From positions 1 through 64,000 of the forward strand of contig JAGGNK010008670.1 of NCBI GenBank assembly GCA_017590115.1: a stretch of 64,000 nt of DNA. The letters run 5' to 3'. The translations under genes were made by a program, and so were the position numbers. The DNA comes from Montifringilla adamsi (lineage: Eukaryota > Chordata > Aves > Passeriformes > Passeridae). Under the pieces are notes generated by a model. That model made no database searches. It saw only the letters and a program-made list of their open reading frames with translations, and was not told the DNA's origin. Positions 27,001 through 40,310 of the stretch are shown in pieces (the first letter of the stretch is position 1; each line of letters starts with the position of its first letter).

Positions 27001-30000
27001 TATCAACTCAGTGGGGAGGTAGATGCATCTGGGACTGCACGTCTGACAGGCAACTGATAGCCTAACTTTGTCAGTGAGATTGTTGGTCATGCGTTTGTAA
27101 GCATAAGTAATAAAACTAATTGTTGCCATTTGATCTTACAGCTGAGCAGTGCTCAGTTGTACTGTTTTATTGTGGGGTATTTTTGCTGCATTATACAGAT
27201 TGAACTTAAGCTGCAAAAGAAACTGAATGGCAGAGTTTGTGAGCAGCTTCCTATCTTTTAACAAAAGTAACCCCATATAAACTATTTCATTCTCTGCATT
27301 TTTTGAATATGCAAAGGCTGCAAGGTTTACAGGGTTGTTCACAAATAGAACTGCAGTGCTCTGTGCCAGACTTCTACAGGACATGATAACTGCATTACCA
27401 ACTCTTACTTAGTAAAGTGACTGAAAAAGATCCTCAAACAGCTGTCTGATGCTCGTAGCCTATTAATGCTTTCTCTTTCAGGTGCAGATCAGGGGTTATT
27501 AAACACCTTCTTCAGCAGCTGGGCAACAACAGACATGAGCAAACATCTACCGTTTATTTATAATTTGAGCAGCACTTCTGTATATTCCTACCTGCCAGCA
27601 TTTAAAGCGTAAGTTGAAAACTTCGAGGAGACCTTCAGCGTTTACATAAACTAATTTCTTGTAACAGAATGAACAGGCATGATGTGAGCTTACACAGGTT
27701 TTCTAGAAGTGGACTGTTCCCGCCATTCAAAACATCATAATTTCTTCTCTTAAAAAAAAAAAAAGGTTGAATTGATAAAAGTCAAATTCAGCTGTATCTG
27801 TAGCTTAAACCACTCATTCCTGGTGATAACACTGAAGTTGAGTAAGCACGTTTGACAGGTCACTTGCAAAAGGAAAAACCACTCCTCCAGTGTAGGATAC
27901 AGTCTAGAACAGTTCAAGCAATGGCAGCAGGGTCTTTAATCAACTTGAGCTGACCTTCAGCATGTCACTGGTGGTATCCTTCCCACTTAGATAACTTGCC
28001 CTTTCTTCACTCCAGTTACTTAGGGTATTTAACAATCTGTAGTTACAGTTTCATCTAATCAACCTATACCATTCAAATAAGTGTGGTGAACAAAGATTTG
28101 TATCAAGCTAGAATTCTTTCCTAACAGTCTTTCTAGACCTCTGTCAGTTCCTTAACTAACAGCAAGATGGAACAAATAATACAGCCAACCACATATCACT
28201 GCATGTTTCCTCTGTGACAAAGCCTGTATCCTCCCTAGCCAGCAGCGTTAGTGTGGCATGTGAGTAAACTGTATGTCAGAGGCAGGGTTGTTGAAAGTGT
28301 TATAACAGTCCAGGAGAAATGGGGGGGGAAAGAAGAAGGGAAACACAAAAACTCTTTGTAAATTATGAGCTACAGAAGTTGGAGGCAAGGAAGAGGGAAA
28401 CTGCCAAGTGCATAAAAACAATCTGATCTCTGAATGACATCAGGTTACTAGTGTCTAAAGCAGCAACTGGCATAAGCAGGGCTTGCTGGCTCACGATCAA
28501 ACTATGTCTTGTGATCAGAATACTATTTCGAATCTTGTCATGCTAAAAGTGGAACACTTATTTAAAGAAATATATGCAAGCCTCAGAATGACGAAGTAGC
28601 TGGATAGCATTTGATAAACTAACATCTATTGTAATGTATGCCCTCTTTCCATGGCTGGCTCTTAGTCACATGACCTTAATTTTATAAATTACTTTATTGC
28701 CACAGAACACTAATTGGATCTGGGAGCTCCTGACAAAAGTTATCTTTAACTGATTGAATCAGTTGCTTAACTGAATTCATCAGACCTTCAAAAATAGAAT
28801 GCTGGAAGTGCAGCCCTCGTAAGTAACATTCCCTGCTCAAGAGGTGGAACAACTTCCCTTGGTTAGATCAGCGGTTACACTCTGGATAATCAACAGTAAG
28901 AATATAGTGAAATTTAAACCTACTGACAGCAATAGCTAAGTTTTTTGCAGCTTTGTACAGTGAGACTAGATTTCACAGCAGTCTCAGTAATCCTTTTTCC
29001 AAAGGAAAATGCCAATTCATGACAAATGCTCTCTAACTTCAAAACATTGATGAAGGACTTTTCTGGGAGATGTGGAAAGACAGATTAGTTGCTGAGGTCA
29101 GTGTGGACATAAAGCTTCCTAACAGTTGAGCTTAAATGCCAAAATAAAGTATTGCAGGTCCAGAAAATATCTAGAAAGCAGATGTTGAAAACATTGTAGA
29201 AGCCTGGCATCTTTTGCTCTGACTGTAATTGGACAGGATACCAAGAGTATACTTCTCCATTTGCAACAAGTGTCATGCTACTTCTTATGCATTCTATTCT
29301 CTAGCTTAACTTCCCTTGATTTTTGAACAATAAATTTCCTTAGAACAGCAGCAGCCTAAGATGAAGAAAACTCATGTTTAGTACTGACAGCTAATAAAAC
29401 TAAGGTAATCCCCTTATGCTAAATCTTGACATTTGGGGTTTAAAGTTAAAGCCCAGTAACTGACCTCTTGAAGACACTTTTTTTCATGCAGTCAAAGCAA
29501 ATACTTGGCCTTTCACGCACACATAAGTCTTCATTCTGCAATAAGATCAGTTGTATTGAAAACATTGAACATGAACATTGAAATATAGTCAAGGACCTTA
29601 AAATAGTATGAAACCTACAACCCAATCCAAATGCATACTTGGTTTGAATATTCTATGGCTTTTGAAACACACGTGTATTGTCTCCATACACAAAACTCTT
29701 TAACACCCAAGTCCTGGTCAAAATGACCAGCATCTGCTTAATAAAACATTATGTAAACTACTTGCTGTTACTCTCTATTTCAGTCATATTATGTTGACAA
29801 GAAAGCCTAATGTGATACAAGCTGAATTAGGTGAGATTGAGATAGTCACTGTTAGCAGACAGAGTAGTATTGCTTGTTCACAAAACTGAATCAAGCTAAA
29901 ACCCAGCTCTGGAACTGTAGGAGAGTGACATGAATGTTGGCTCTTTCAGTGTTAAGTTCCTTACTTGAGAAGAGGTGCATCTCATCTTTACTTTTAATAC

Positions 30001-32009
30001 AGAAGAACATACTGATAACAGCTGGGAAAAAGCTAGAAGTCCATATTGAAAACAGAGTTTAAATGGTTTCAAAAAGATATGAAACCAATCCACTATCAAA
30101 CCCATGCATGGTTGCCCTAAGGTTATTTAGGAAGTGAGGGTTGTCTAGCAAGACCGTGCTACACGAGATCAGGAGTCTTCTGAAATGCTTTGGTTATACA
30201 AAATTATTATTTTGCAGGGACATGGTCTCCTTGCAGCCGAGCCATCCAATGATCCATTTCTACAGGGCTATAAACTGAAAGGGTAACTCTTAAGACTGAC
30301 CTTTCTCCACATAGTACTTGTAATGCTTAACTCTCTGGCTTGCTGATTTTGGAGTAGAATACTTTTCACTTTTAAAACCAGTTCTGATTGCAACGGCTGC
30401 TTGAGATTGCTCTCCCCTGAGCTATGGACATCACCCTAAAGACTTGAGTTGTCTGTAAGTATTTAAATAGCCCAGGCAACTAGGTTTTGGCTGTATTCTG
30501 ACTAGTGTAATGTAGAATTCAGCTTGCATTTTTCCCATTGTATCGCAATGCTTTCAGTCCCAATAGGCTTTGGAAGTTTGATCATTTAGCATTTAGCCTC
30601 CTAAATATATTAATATTTCTGTTTTCTGGACAAATACGGAAATAACAGGTTAAAAAAAAAGTTATGTCTGCCTGTCAGAACTTGTTTTCTAGAGACATGT
30701 ACAAATTGACTTCTAAAATTTTTCTGCCCAACAGGTTTGGTGCAAATACTAAGGTGGTGCATTTCCTGGGAAGCACAAAGCCGTGGAACTATACGTATGA
30801 CTCCAGAACAAAAAGCATAAAGGGCAACATGGATGACCCTAAAATAGTTCACCCAGAATTCCTCAACATGTGGTGGGATACCTACATAGCTGATGTTTTA
30901 CCATTACTAGAACAGCATGGAATTGTTAAAGAAATTACTACAGGGGTAAATATGGTACGTGCTCTAATAATCTTGTACATCCATACCTAAGTATGGATGA
31001 AAGGTTATTTACCATTGCATCAATTTCCCTTCCCTCTGTCCATCTCAAAGCATGGGTGCAGTTTAGTTCGTGGGATGCAGGGTATTTTAGTTTTGTCCTT
31101 TTAAGCTTGGAATAAATAATACTACAAAAGAGAAGCATGCTAGACAGGTCTTGGACATGACGGTATGCTTACCTAAACCAAACTATGTACATAGTTAATG
31201 TAGCACCAGCTCTTTCACTGTAGTAACTTCTTTGATGTAGTAACTTCTTTAATTTATACAGAGAAGGGTCTAAGTCTTAATGTGTTGCAGCTAATAAGGT
31301 TCTCAAGCAGAAGAACCCCAGTTCAGCATGCAAATATATACATACAGATCTTGCATGGTGAATCACATTTAGATATGCCTAGGACAACCAAAGTAATGTT
31401 TCTAACTCTAGTTCTCATTCATAGAGTTTAGCAGCCTGCATCTGACTGCAGACTTCTTAGTCTTAGCTTAGTACATGGACCAGTTTAAGTTCTCAGCCTT
31501 TCTAAGACCAAAGTTATTGACCTCTTCAGATGTGCTTCTCTTGGTAATCTTGCATCTTTCTAACAAACTATTTGCAGCTATCGGGCTTGGTCTATACTCT
31601 GGCTTTCTCTTGTGGCTTCTGTAGAGAGGTATGAAGAACTTAAATTTTACTTTTTTCTTTTTATTTCCCTTGCTAACTTCTGTAACTCTGCTTTGTTATT
31701 TTGCTAGGAAAGCTGCACAATCCCTGCCCATTGGCAATGCTTGCTACTGCGCATGATAACATCAACTTTGTTGTCCCATTCTATGACCTGTTGATTGCTT
31801 TAGCTGTACAAAGTATTTCTATATTTTTACTCTACCTTTCCTTTTAGGCAGAAGTTACAGAGGCAGTGTCCCACGTATCAGTATCACCACTATTACCAAC
31901 TGAATCTTCAGCAGAACGCAAGGAACGGTGGGAACAGGGCCAAGCTGACTATATGGGAGTGGATTCCTTTGACAACATCAAGAAGAAACTTGACACCTAC
32001 CTTCAGTAG
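18094..32009 (+). CDS. GYG1: Glycogenin-1, complete, 8 coding exons
   Basis: Glycogenin is the self-glucosylating UDP-glucose glucosyltransferase (GT8) that primes glycogen in the cytosol and hands the chain to glycogen synthase. Coding exons: 18094-18100, 21328-21463, 23356-23530, 23843-24005, 27482-27608, 30735-30954, 31578-31628 and 31848-32009, totalling 1041 nt and 346 codons plus stop; all junctions are GT-AG and in phase. The first exon codes only Met-Ala plus one base. The protein starts [15 protein letters not shown]. It has the DxD metal/UDP motif in FMDADT (Asp102, Asp104) and the acceptor tyrosine in VYSYLPAF (Tyr195 by alignment to human). The C-terminal [12 protein letters not shown]...DTYLQ segment matches the glycogen-synthase-binding tail. 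Length is close to the 350 residues of human GYG1. The alternative, GYG2, is unlikely given identity and synteny. No defect seen. Confidence 0.97.
18101..21327 (+). other. GYG1: GYG1 intron 1
   Basis: A 3.2-kb intron. It begins in the CpG island with GTCAGT and contains a long T-rich run at about 18575-18605 and an AT-rich stretch at 19310-19435 with recurring ATAGAATA-like words. No nested gene recognised. Confidence 0.8.
24006..30734 (+). other. GYG1: GYG1 introns 4 and 5, no nested gene seen
   Basis: The two largest GYG1 introns (about 3.5 and 3.1 kb) flank the exon at 27482-27608, which encodes the Tyr195 region. A C/A-rich low-complexity tract (runs of C and of A) lies at about 25046-25145. 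I saw no RNA gene and no retroposon that I could name with confidence. Confidence 0.6.
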
Positions 32010-32618
32010 AAGTGCCTGTCTCAAACAGTGGTGATGCAAGGACTTGCTCCAGAACTAACAGCTAGAAAGGTATAGATGGTGGTCAGTTACACTTGCTAGT
32101 AGCTTGAGGAAAAACTTCTTGGCTGAAGGTCTCTGCAGTGCTACAGATGAAGACTGAGCAAAAGCTAGGAAGCAGAATCCTTGGGCCACCTATTACTGCC
32201 CTATTTCCAATTCTCCATACTAGATAAAACCAGGCATTTTCAGCTTAAAATTTCTTCTGTTTTGATCAATTGGCTCAACATATTCTTTAAACTGAGTTTG
32301 TTACCTCACCTCATTAGGTGATTAGCATTGATTCCTTTGCTTGCTGTTTTAGATGTAAAATCTAATTCATGGGATTGCTCATACACTGGAGTGGTAGCCA
32401 TTCTGCTTTACCATAAATGTATTAATGACACTGGGAAACATACAGTTGTAACAGTAATAGCACTGCTTTGCTCTTCCAGTCACAATTGCACTGAAATTTT
32501 GACCAGGTTCTTACGCACAGTGCCTGCAGCATGGCAGAATGCGTTTTTCAGTTCTGTATACTATGGGACTAGTAAACTGAGTTTTATCTGTTCCTTGCAA
32601 TGTTGCACTTGATACAAA

Positions 32619-32624
32619 AATAAA
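32619..32624 (+). terminator. GYG1: GYG1 polyadenylation signal AATAAA
   Basis: AATAAA about 610 nt after the GYG1 stop codon, followed by a T/G-rich stretch (GTTGTCATGCATTTCTGTC). This fits cleavage near 32640 and a 3' UTR of about 0.63 kb. No earlier canonical signal was noticed in the 3' UTR. Confidence 0.75.
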
Positions 32625-32639
32625 AAGTTGTCATGCATT

Positions 32640-35600
32640 TCTGTCTTCCCTAAACTCTTGAGCAATTAAAAAAAGGAGCTTCAAAGCAGTCTAACTAAAA
32701 TATTCAACAGATATAAATATCCCTTAAGCTTTGCTGATACTACTCAAGCTCTCATTAGCAAATGTCCAGCTTTTAGTACGTAATTATTTAGAAGTACTTA
32801 GTAATTTGCCAGGGAGTTGTTCAGGGCCAATCCCCGTATTAACTTGCCATAAATATAGGAGAGGGCACATGAGGAAGTACCTGATGAAGCTGTTTACATT
32901 AGTAACTTGAAGTTTGGGAAGAAGGCTAAAGAAACACCATCCCTAATGTAAGCCCTGTACACTGAACTTAGTCATAAAAACAACGGTGATACTACTTTGG
33001 CAAAGAAAGATTACATAGCTGCTTAAGTAACTGTACCTACCTCGGTAAGGAAAACTACTCTTTCCACATATAAAGACAGTAAAAGAAAGTGCTTTTTTGC
33101 CACACTCAGGCTACATGTACTCCAAGACACATGGAAAAGCAGTAAAAATAAAGTATGCTGATGACAGACAGAGATTGGCTGTCATCTGTACTAAGGTTTT
33201 GTATCCTTTAGTCAAAAGTCTTAACAGAACAAAAGTAGTGTTTTTTGACAGCTGTACCTTGCAGAAATCCAGAAACACTAAGAAAATATTACTTCCTTAT
33301 TTCCTAGTAAAGGAGGATTTTGGCTGGAATTTAGTGATGGTGCTAAACCGTGAGCCTAGAGATAAAATAAATAATCAACAAGCTCTCACCATTTGCTGGT
33401 AAAGCAGAAGACATAATATAAGGGTTGGTCTATTTTAACTTGTTTTCACTACTTAATTCCTCTATGATTTAGTTGTTCACCATTTAGAAAAATGCTAAAA
33501 GATGAGGTCCAAACCAAAGTAGCTTGTAGCTACTTAAAAGAACATAGTATCTGAACTCCAGGTTGTAATTAGCCCTTTCCTGTATGGGTTTTTCTTTTGC
33601 TGTGTTTTTGTTTTTTGGATTTTTTTAACAGATAAATTTGAAGTTGTGTGAAAGCATGAAAGCAGGAGGGATTACTAGTTACAGTCTGTAATGATAAAAG
33701 GATACTTTATCAAACAAATATTGGAGAGTTCTGCGTACTCAAAGACTACTCTGTGGGAAATTATAAAATTCTCTTTTTGAGCCAAACAGTCTAATTTTTC
33801 CTCCCCTTGTCTGTATTCATACTGGAGAATAGGGACATTAGTTCTTTTTAAGCTTAGTTGGAGAGAACCAAGAAAGTATAAAAGTATGATACTTACTACC
33901 TGCCTAAAAATTTTGTTTAGCACTTATGTTTTGTTACGTTAATACAGTAAGATAAGGAGAGATGCTGAATAAGATGAAAACCAGCATGTTTTGGGTTAAC
34001 AAATACAGTTAGTGAAGAAAGATAACCTGTGAAAATAATTCTGTTGTAGCCTCTGTAATTCATACTATGATCAAGTGTTTACCACAGCCTCAGGAAAGGT
34101 ATGACATCTATACCAAATTCTGTGCAGCTTATTTTCAATAAAATGACCTTTATGTCATTATTTACCACTATTTCCTTCACAATTGCTGTAGGCAGCTTTT
34201 GCAGAAAAGCAGAGATCCCTTTTTTCCCTTGCAATAGCATCACTTGATACATCAGGCAGTTTTCTGCTCTAATCTGAATGTACTCTAAACAGCACTATAC
34301 TCTAAACATCATTATTCAGAAGAATCACAGCACTGCTTAGATTGCAACTCAAATACTGGAACTTTGTTTGCCATTTTGAACCCTATAATCTAAGGCCTTC
34401 CTTAAATGGTGACAACTCAGAGCAACTCTTAAAAGCTTAAGAAGCATTTTTTCCATATACATTTTTATTTTATGTATAGGGTAAGAAAGAAAAAAAAATG
34501 AACAAAAAACCAAACACACCCCCCCCCCCCCAAAAAAAAAAAAAAAAACAAAAAACCAAACCCCCCCCCCCCCCCCCCAAAATAAGAAACAAAACCCAAC
34601 CAAAATCAGAATGATAGACTACTAACTCAGTCTTTGGAATTAAAAATCATTCCAAAAGCTTACTCGTAGAACATACCGTTGAAACTTCACTAAGGAGAAT
34701 GCCAAAAGCCAAAGACTACTTACAGATCATGAAAAGCAGAAAAAAAAGCCCAAAGAGTCAGAACACCAAGGTGTTTGACCACTTGCTTACAGAACAGCTC
34801 CATCAAATCAGACAGAACTTTTCTGTGTTCAGCTTTTACCTCTTTTCTCTCTCAGATACATTAATAGCTTTCTTGGGAGGGACCATAAAGCTTAGTACTA
34901 CCTTCAGTAAGTTATATGTGGCTTTGAAACATTGAAATAATAATCTAATAGATGAAAAAAATACTAGTAATTGTTTTTAGTTGTTTTCAAAATCATACTA
35001 GCCATTTTACAAAATGTCAGCATATGTTTACATAAGTAATGATGTAGCTTGACTAGCCATAGACATGGTTCTCTTGTCTGTGAAATTTTTACTTGGAAAA
35101 TGGACATAACAAAAAAAGGTGAAATTGCCCCTACATAATTGCAAATTGTTTTTCCAGCTTATCTCTAAATATCAAAATTTGTACCAGCAAAACACAGAAA
35201 GTTTAACATATATAAACTCTATGTAAAAAACCAAATCAAAACAAACAACAATGCACACAAAAAAACCCCCAAAAAGTGGCACTCAAAACCCAACTTCAAT
35301 CAGGTTTAGCTGTTTTCTTGTTCTTTTTCAGCTTTCCAGTAGCAGTCAGATACTGGGGTTCATGCTGTCTTCCATCGTTTGTGTCCTTGTAATTCTTTCT
35401 GTAACAGACTTAAAGTATGCCTTTCTCCATGTCTAAGGTGCTGGCTCTCCAAAAATGGCATCAGTTTGATAGTTTGCTTGTTTTTAATTCCTTTCTCACT
35501 CCTTTCATTACCTCACTTGCTCCAAATAGTAGATATCTTCCCTTTATTTCTCAGTCCTTTTCCACTGCCTATGTTTGCAATTCATCTTACAATCAGCAGG

Positions 35601-38300
35601 TTGATATTTTCAGATGTAAGAGGTGAAAGGCTTTACAAGCTTTACGGACTCCATTTCTCTGCTGCTACACTTCTCAAATCTAAACAGGACATAGATATAG
35701 CAATCTATGACTCCAATTCAAAGTCTGAGCATCACAGTGAAGGGAGCAGAATGTTAGGTAAACACATATCAGAAGACAAGAATCAAATGGAAAGAAAGGA
35801 ACAGACGTAAATATTCAGCTTATGCTCAACTGAGATTCTTCAGTGCTGTCATTAGTGTATACAATAATCACCGTGTCAGGTAAACAAGAAATTTTGCTGA
35901 ACACAAAACAATACTGTAGCTGTTACTACTTATACTGCGGATGTAACATTAAATGTGAGGATCTGTGAAATGCCAGGTCTGTGTTCTGCATTTTCCCAGC
36001 ATGTTTCATCTATCTACAGGTACAGTGCTACTAGTTCTCAGGAAATACTTAAATCTACATCCACTGTAATAATGTTCTGTCCCTTGTAAGCAAGTCTCAT
36101 GCAATGGGCTCGCCTTGTCATGTCACCCACATACTGCAGGTTGCCTAAGAATTCTTCTTAATGACTTGTTTTAGATTCTAAGAACCTCTGATACCTACAA
36201 ACACTCAGAGACATCAAGCTGCAAGATAAAAGCCAAACAGGTCTCGTTTCTCCAGCCTATGGTAGTAAGCAAAATAGCAACAAATTATGTATTTTTCACT
36301 GCGAGATGAACATTCCTGGCAAGCCATATAGGGCAAACTGTTCTATTATTAATCTCACCGTATGAGAACAACATGATGTCTGGAGGAAAGACCTAGCCCA
36401 AACATGCAGAAGCATGTTCCGTTCTATTTTTGCTGTAGTCAAGACTGAACTGTACTACCTTCACTCTTCTCTCATCAATCCAGCACAGAAAAAGTGAATT
36501 ACAGTACATCTGTACCTTTCTGCAGTATCTCATAAAAAGGATACTGTATTTTACATTGGAAAATATTAAAAAACCTGAGCCTTTGAGAAACATCTGTATA
36601 CTTGTGATATTCTCACATTAAAGGTTCGTATTTCTTCCTAAAGGTGAGAATTCTGCATCTATGATTGTATTTAAACAAACAAGCAATTTTAAAAAAGGGG
36701 AGAGGGAGAAAGTAATCTAGTTGGACAAATATTCCTCCCTTGCACCTCTCAGAGAAGGAATATGGCTCTCCAAGCTACAGTTCTACAATAAATCCACAGA
36801 ATTTAAAAAACTGATTACTCCACTGGTATTTCTGCTTCTTAAATCCTATTATTGCCGCTAGTGCGCTTCAAGGAATGCTAATGCATGAATGAATCTCATT
36901 TGGCACTGATTAGTCAAAAGTGAGATCACAAAGGATCATGTGGGTCCACTGCTCCTCCATCAAACACAAGCAGTCAACCACTGCTGCTTGGGCTGGCTAC
37001 CATCACAGGATGGCTACCAGCAGGATGAGAAGTTGCTCTTCAATGGTCTATAAAGGCAGCAATTATATTTGGCTCGGGGTTGTTAGGTATACCTACAGAC
37101 TGTAGATGACTCGGTGTTAGCAATGCTTAACGTATTTTCTTACAGCTGCTTGCCACAATACGATGAATTCATTATACCTCATTCATTATCTTCACAGAAT
37201 ATTAAAACGATTTTGCAGTTTCTACAATATTTCTGCAGTATTCAGAGAATTTTTGAAAAAAAAGCAGTCAGACTTGATGGCATTATGGTAGTGTAGATCC
37301 CCTCCAACTGAATGGATCAACGTAGTCCATACACAGATAATATTTGTGAAGACGCATTGTGATTCATGAAAAAAATCTTTCATGGCAACTTCTCCATACT
37401 CTTATTCATACTTAATTTCTTTGATTTATTAAATAAATACCTTTTGTCTTCATACTGTTACTATCAATGACCTGATGTCCAAGCTAGTACTTTTTCTTTA
37501 CAATTGGCAGTGATGGATGCCCACGTCCAAAGCTGAACTATTGTTTTAATTTACTCTCTTTCTTTCAAGTGCAGATATTGTTACAGTTTCCAATTGCCAA
37601 AAAACTTGGGAATTACAGCAGAGGAGTAGACCGGGGAAGGCAGGAAGTTAATAGAAAACCCTTAATCTGGTACAATGACACAACACATGAATCAGTTTTG
37701 CTAAGGAAAGTATTTTGCTATCAATAAAGGTAATTTACATTTTTATTCTTTACAAATAATTCTGCATTTCTGAGTGCTTTAATGAAAGGAAAAAAAACTT
37801 CCTAAATGCAGGTATTACCAGTCTCCCATGGCCACAAAAAGTAACCTCAGACTAATGTCTTAATTTATAAATAAATTCTCAGTAATAGCAGAAGAGACTA
37901 GAGCAGACAAGTACTACATTAAATATATACTGTTCCTCAAATTGCACTTTATGGCTTTTGAAGTTCATAAACAACAAATAGAAAGCCTCATTCAAAAGTA
38001 TCAGAAAGAAAGAGCGATATGAAGAATGAACAGATAGCATATGCTACACTGTAAGGTGTCATACCACTCTGTTAGAAGTACTACTAGCATTCTTTCCACT
38101 TACAGTAAATAAATGGACAGCACAAAAATACAGTGTTAAAAGAAGAAGATGCTAGGGAAACAAAAGAAGTCCTATTTGTCTTTTAAACAGATACTCATTA
38201 GTGTCATTCTTTCTCAGACGGGTTTTCCTTCTGCCTCTTAGAAAAACACCAAAGAAGCTTCACCCAGATTAGGCCATATCATTATGAACAACCCATTACT
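32640..38300. other. Intergenic sequence between GYG1 and HLTF relics
   Basis: By synteny the last one or two HLTF exons (end of the helicase C domain and C-terminus) should lie here on the minus strand, but I could not recognise them. Short + strand open frames at 33097-33402 and 34699-34935 have no resemblance to known families. A C/A homopolymer cluster lies at 34489-34600. A weak CR1-like tail may be present at about 37262-37315. Confidence 0.5.
34489..34600. repeat. Poly-A and poly-C low-complexity cluster
   Basis: Alternating homopolymer runs of A and C, including C runs of roughly 12 and 18 bases. Read on the minus strand, these are G runs able to form quadruplexes. Such tracts are also common sites of sequencing length error, so the run lengths are uncertain. 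Confidence 0.85.
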
Positions 38301-38303
38301 CAC

Positions 38304-38484
38304 AGGATCCATTAAAAACACTAGGAAGGCTGCTGTCACATTTAATCCAACTCCACCCACTTTCAGAGACAAAAGCATTACAGTTCAGGACCCTGCTTGG
38401 TTGCTTTGGAAGCAACAAATTGCTTTCATTCTTTTCTTCTGTGCCATTGACCCATCCAAATGAAAAAATGCAAGCCCTGATTCT
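38304..38484 (-). pseudogene. HLTF: HLTF relic exon: helicase motifs IV-V
   Basis: Acceptor TTTCTCTTTAG, then SGLAFFHLDGSMAQKKRM, CCFQSNQAGS, TGA, then TVMLLSLKVGGVGLN and FLVFLMDP before a GTGAGT donor. The exon length (181 nt) and phase fit the previous relic (AA|A). The stop at 38385-38387 replaces a conserved proline codon just before the MLLSLKAGG-type motif, so any product would lack the ATP-hydrolysis-coupling motifs V and VI. Confidence 0.9.
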
Positions 38485-38655
38485 CTAAAGAGAAAGTAAA
38501 AATGTTGAATTTAACAATTCATTTTGGGTGACAACAGGAAATAAATACATTAAAATCCTGACCTCTGCATATTTGAAATTCCATTTTCTTTGAGAGATCC
38601 TTCTAAAACACCATAAAAGGACATGTTTATTAAAAATAACATCAGTTCTACTTAC

Positions 38656-38769
38656 TTCAAACAGTTTTCTATCAGTGACAAGAAAGTTGTGAACTGAGAA
38701 ACAACGAGACATTTAGCAGCTGGACTTATCCCTCCATAGTTCTACTAAAGCATGCATAACAGCGTTTAT
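38656..38769 (-). pseudogene. HLTF: HLTF relic exon: helicase-C start
   Basis: Acceptor GATTTCAG, then INAVMHALVELWRDK in one frame. The frame hits TAA, and the alignment resumes one frame away as LVVSQFTTFLSLIENCLK to a perfect GTAAGT donor. The shift lies near 38712-38722. HLTF in other vertebrates has a longer stretch between these blocks, so a small deletion probably caused the shift. Confidence 0.88.
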
Positions 38770-38990
38770 CTGAAATCAAATTAAGTATTTATCTGAAATG
38801 AAAGGAACTTATTTTGACTTGGCTAGAGTCCATTCCTACAGATGGCTTTGATAAAGTTCACATCAATTGAGAGAAATCACTGTTCAGTAATACCTTTTAA
38901 ATTAACTAATCTTGAATTCTGTGAGTAGGCTTTCTTCTAATTTCCATAGGAAACTAAGGGTTCAGCATTTTTAATAGTCACAAACTACAG

Positions 38991-39222
38991 GGTGATTGAG
39001 AGCGCTTTGGGAAGGAGAATTCACAACCAATTTTCCGGACATACTTCACATGGTCAAAAGTCTGCAAATCCTCTATCTCCAGGGTATATGGAAAATACAA
39101 AAAAAGTACTGGAACTTGAGAGAACAAGGCTTAAGCAATGGACAGCCCCAAGGCAAGTGATCTACCACAGCAATACTCAAGAAGTGAGAAAGGCTTCCCC
39201 CAGACATACTGAGACAAATAAG
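38991..39222 (+). other. Exon-like open frame of unknown identity (+ strand)
   Basis: A 77-codon frame, bounded by CTACAG at its 5' edge and AAG|GTATGC at its 3' edge, has protein-like composition. It contains ALGRRIHNQFSGHTSHG, SPGYMENTKKVLELERTRLK and QVIYHSNTQEVRK. It lies antisense inside an HLTF relic intron. I do not recognise the family. It could be an exon of an unannotated nested gene, a retrocopy fragment or chance; the complementary strand is also partly open, which weakens the case. The frame has no ATG at its start. Confidence 0.3.
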
Positions 39223-40187
39223 GTATGCAAGACCCTTGGCTAGGTATGACAGGGAATAAGGAGGCACCAGAAGCTCTTTTGGAACCGACATGAGAACAAA
39301 AGGAACAAGGAATGGGATTTGAGGCAGAAGAACGCTGCTAGTTTTCTCAGTAAGGTTTAGCTATGATGACATAAAGAACCACTAACTAGAGAATGAAAGT
39401 GACTGCACCAGCTAAAAAGAATAAAAATAATGATTTATTCTAGAGCATAATGTCTGAAACTAGCTCTTATGTCTCCACAAAAAGATTTTTAGAGAACAAA
39501 TTTGTAACCAGCATTTGAAAGAACATTTTCTTCATTAGAAATTAAAAACTTAATGTTTCAGAAAAGCAATCTCAAAATGAAAAAATTAAAGTACAAGCAG
39601 AAATATAGAAATTCTGGCAGCAAATGAAAGTGAGACAAAGAAAAATTATGTGGCAGACCTTGAGAAACAAGTGTACAAAGTAAAATAACAATACTGCAAT
39701 GTTTTTTCTGACAAGTGTTGTATTGAACATATGCCCATTTAGTTTCCCCCTCTAGAGCAGAATATATATTGCTTAAATAAGATTTAAGAAATTATTTATT
39801 TAGATTTTGTTTCCAAAAGTAAATTAAGATTGAATAAGTTTCAATGTTTATAAAACTGCTCTATCTTCAGAAACTGAAACAAAAAGCAAAGCTCTTTACC
39901 TGAAGTTTTATTTAATTAATGCACATCTATGTACCGAACAATGACCAGCATCAATTTACAACTGGTATTCCTTTTGTCTTGTTTCCCTGCTGCAAGGGAA
40001 TTGCAGTTTGTTTGTGGTGTGATTTTAGTTTGCATTTTCTTCTGTGCTGGCTAGACATGATGCACAGACTTCTAAATAATAACTTTAAGTAAGTTATCCA
40101 TACTTATATGTTCAGTATATTTACACAATTATAAAGTATGCTCTACAAAAACGTAATGAAAGCTAAATGAAACATAATATAATTCAC

Positions 40188-40310
40188 CTTTGAGCTAGAT
40201 ATCCACTCCTGATCAGGCTTCTTTCCATAACTGGAGCCTACTTCCTCTCCTAGGCGACCATTCCACCAAGATGTCTACTTGAAGCTCATTCCTACAGACA
40301 GGGCATTTGG
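40188..40310 (-). pseudogene. HLTF: HLTF relic exon: second half of RING
   Basis: After an intact acceptor (TTTTGTACAG) the sequence encodes KCPVCRNEL, the last two RING cysteines. The match then moves to another frame near 40248-40256, where EEVGSS...KKPDQEWISSSK continues the HLTF alignment to a good GTGAAT donor. The 5' edge also looks shortened. An ancestral repeat of CCAAATG may have lost one 7-bp unit by slippage, which would itself shift the frame (inference). Confidence 0.87.

Noticed and set aside
36920..37060. Minus-strand segment considered as the last HLTF helicase exon
   Set aside because: Only scattered matches; it could equally be a degraded CR1 tail. The last HLTF exons remain unlocated.
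37501..37560. Minus-strand segment with a CHRLGQ-like hint of HLTF motif VI
   Set aside because: Alignment needed several gaps and an internal stop within few residues; not distinguishable from chance.
38485..38712. Minus-strand 75-codon frame starting MSRCFSVHN
   Set aside because: Out-of-frame reading of the decayed HLTF exon 38656-38769 plus intron, not a separate gene.
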